DNA of 7,516 nt. It comes from Pseudomonadota bacterium (lineage in GTDB: Bacteria; Pseudomonadota; Alphaproteobacteria; Parvibaculales; Parvibaculaceae). Within the stretch, counting starts at the first letter, position 1. Every line of letters starts with the position of its first letter. Below are positions 7,471 through 7,516 of the stretch, piece after piece. The notes beneath the pieces were generated by a model. That model was not told the DNA's origin and made no database searches. It saw only the letters and a program-made list of their open reading frames with translations. A program made the translations under genes and the position numbers. The stretch covers positions 1-7,516 of the forward strand of contig JAJXZC010000811.1 in NCBI GenBank assembly GCA_021780275.1, read 5' to 3'.

Positions 7471-7516
7471 CCGTCAGGACAGGATAAAATTGCGTGACAG
7501 CGCTACGCAGGCTGTT

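Larger units (their letters stand above)
7190..7516. other. Non-coding stretch at the right end
   Basis: No convincing gene here. A plus-strand frame from ATG 7292 stays open to the edge (75 codons), and a minus-strand frame is open from the edge to about 7240. Both translations are Pro/Arg/Gly-rich with no recognisable motif, as expected from GC-rich non-coding DNA. The plus strand is pyrimidine-rich from about 7308 to 7380. The stretch probably carries the leader of the 142-residue protein gene and possibly the promoter of an unseen rightward gene. I find no tRNA, SRP RNA, RNase P RNA or riboswitch core in it. Confidence 0.6.

Noticed and set aside
7292..7516. Plus-strand open frame from ATG 7292 to the window edge
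   Set aside because: 75 codons with Pro/Arg-rich translation, no Shine-Dalgarno and no recognisable motif. It could be confirmed only with sequence past the edge.

Overview
The window comes from a GC-rich alphaproteobacterium. Three things point there: a short prolyl-tRNA synthetase without the editing insertion, the proS-lolC-lolD gene order, and a small secreted protein whose sequence pattern I remember from alphaproteobacterial hypotheticals. Genus is not resolvable; a Hyphomicrobiales- or Rhodospirillales-like lineage would fit. All seven genes I support lie on the minus strand, so transcription runs from high to low coordinates. Long open frames on the plus strand are antisense shadows of these genes.

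Reading in the direction of transcription: 7190-7516 is a non-coding stretch with short dyads and a possible promoter. Next come two secreted proteins of unknown role, a 142-residue protein (6761-7189) and a 555-residue protein (5005-6672). The larger one has a Cys/His arrangement like NlpC/P60-type papain-fold hydrolases. After a 121-bp gap with a reasonable promoter comes a compact operon: proS (3564-4883), lolC (2231-3532) and lolD (1521-2234). It supplies prolyl-tRNA and the inner-membrane ABC exporter that releases lipoproteins to the LolA chaperone. lolC and lolD overlap by 4 bp.

A 109-bp gap holding a T-N11-A dyad, near-identical direct repeats and two GANTC sites precedes a YeiH/UPF0324 membrane transporter gene (365-1411). 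Immediately behind it is the start of a LysR-type regulator (1-318), cut by the window edge. The likely logic is that the regulator controls the transporter through the dyad, as in yeiE/yeiH-type pairs, although here the regulator is downstream and co-directional instead of divergent.

I see no RNA gene, mobile element, CRISPR array or convincing intrinsic terminator. The least explained material is the pair of secreted proteins, especially the NlpC/P60-like one with its long unassigned C-terminal half.
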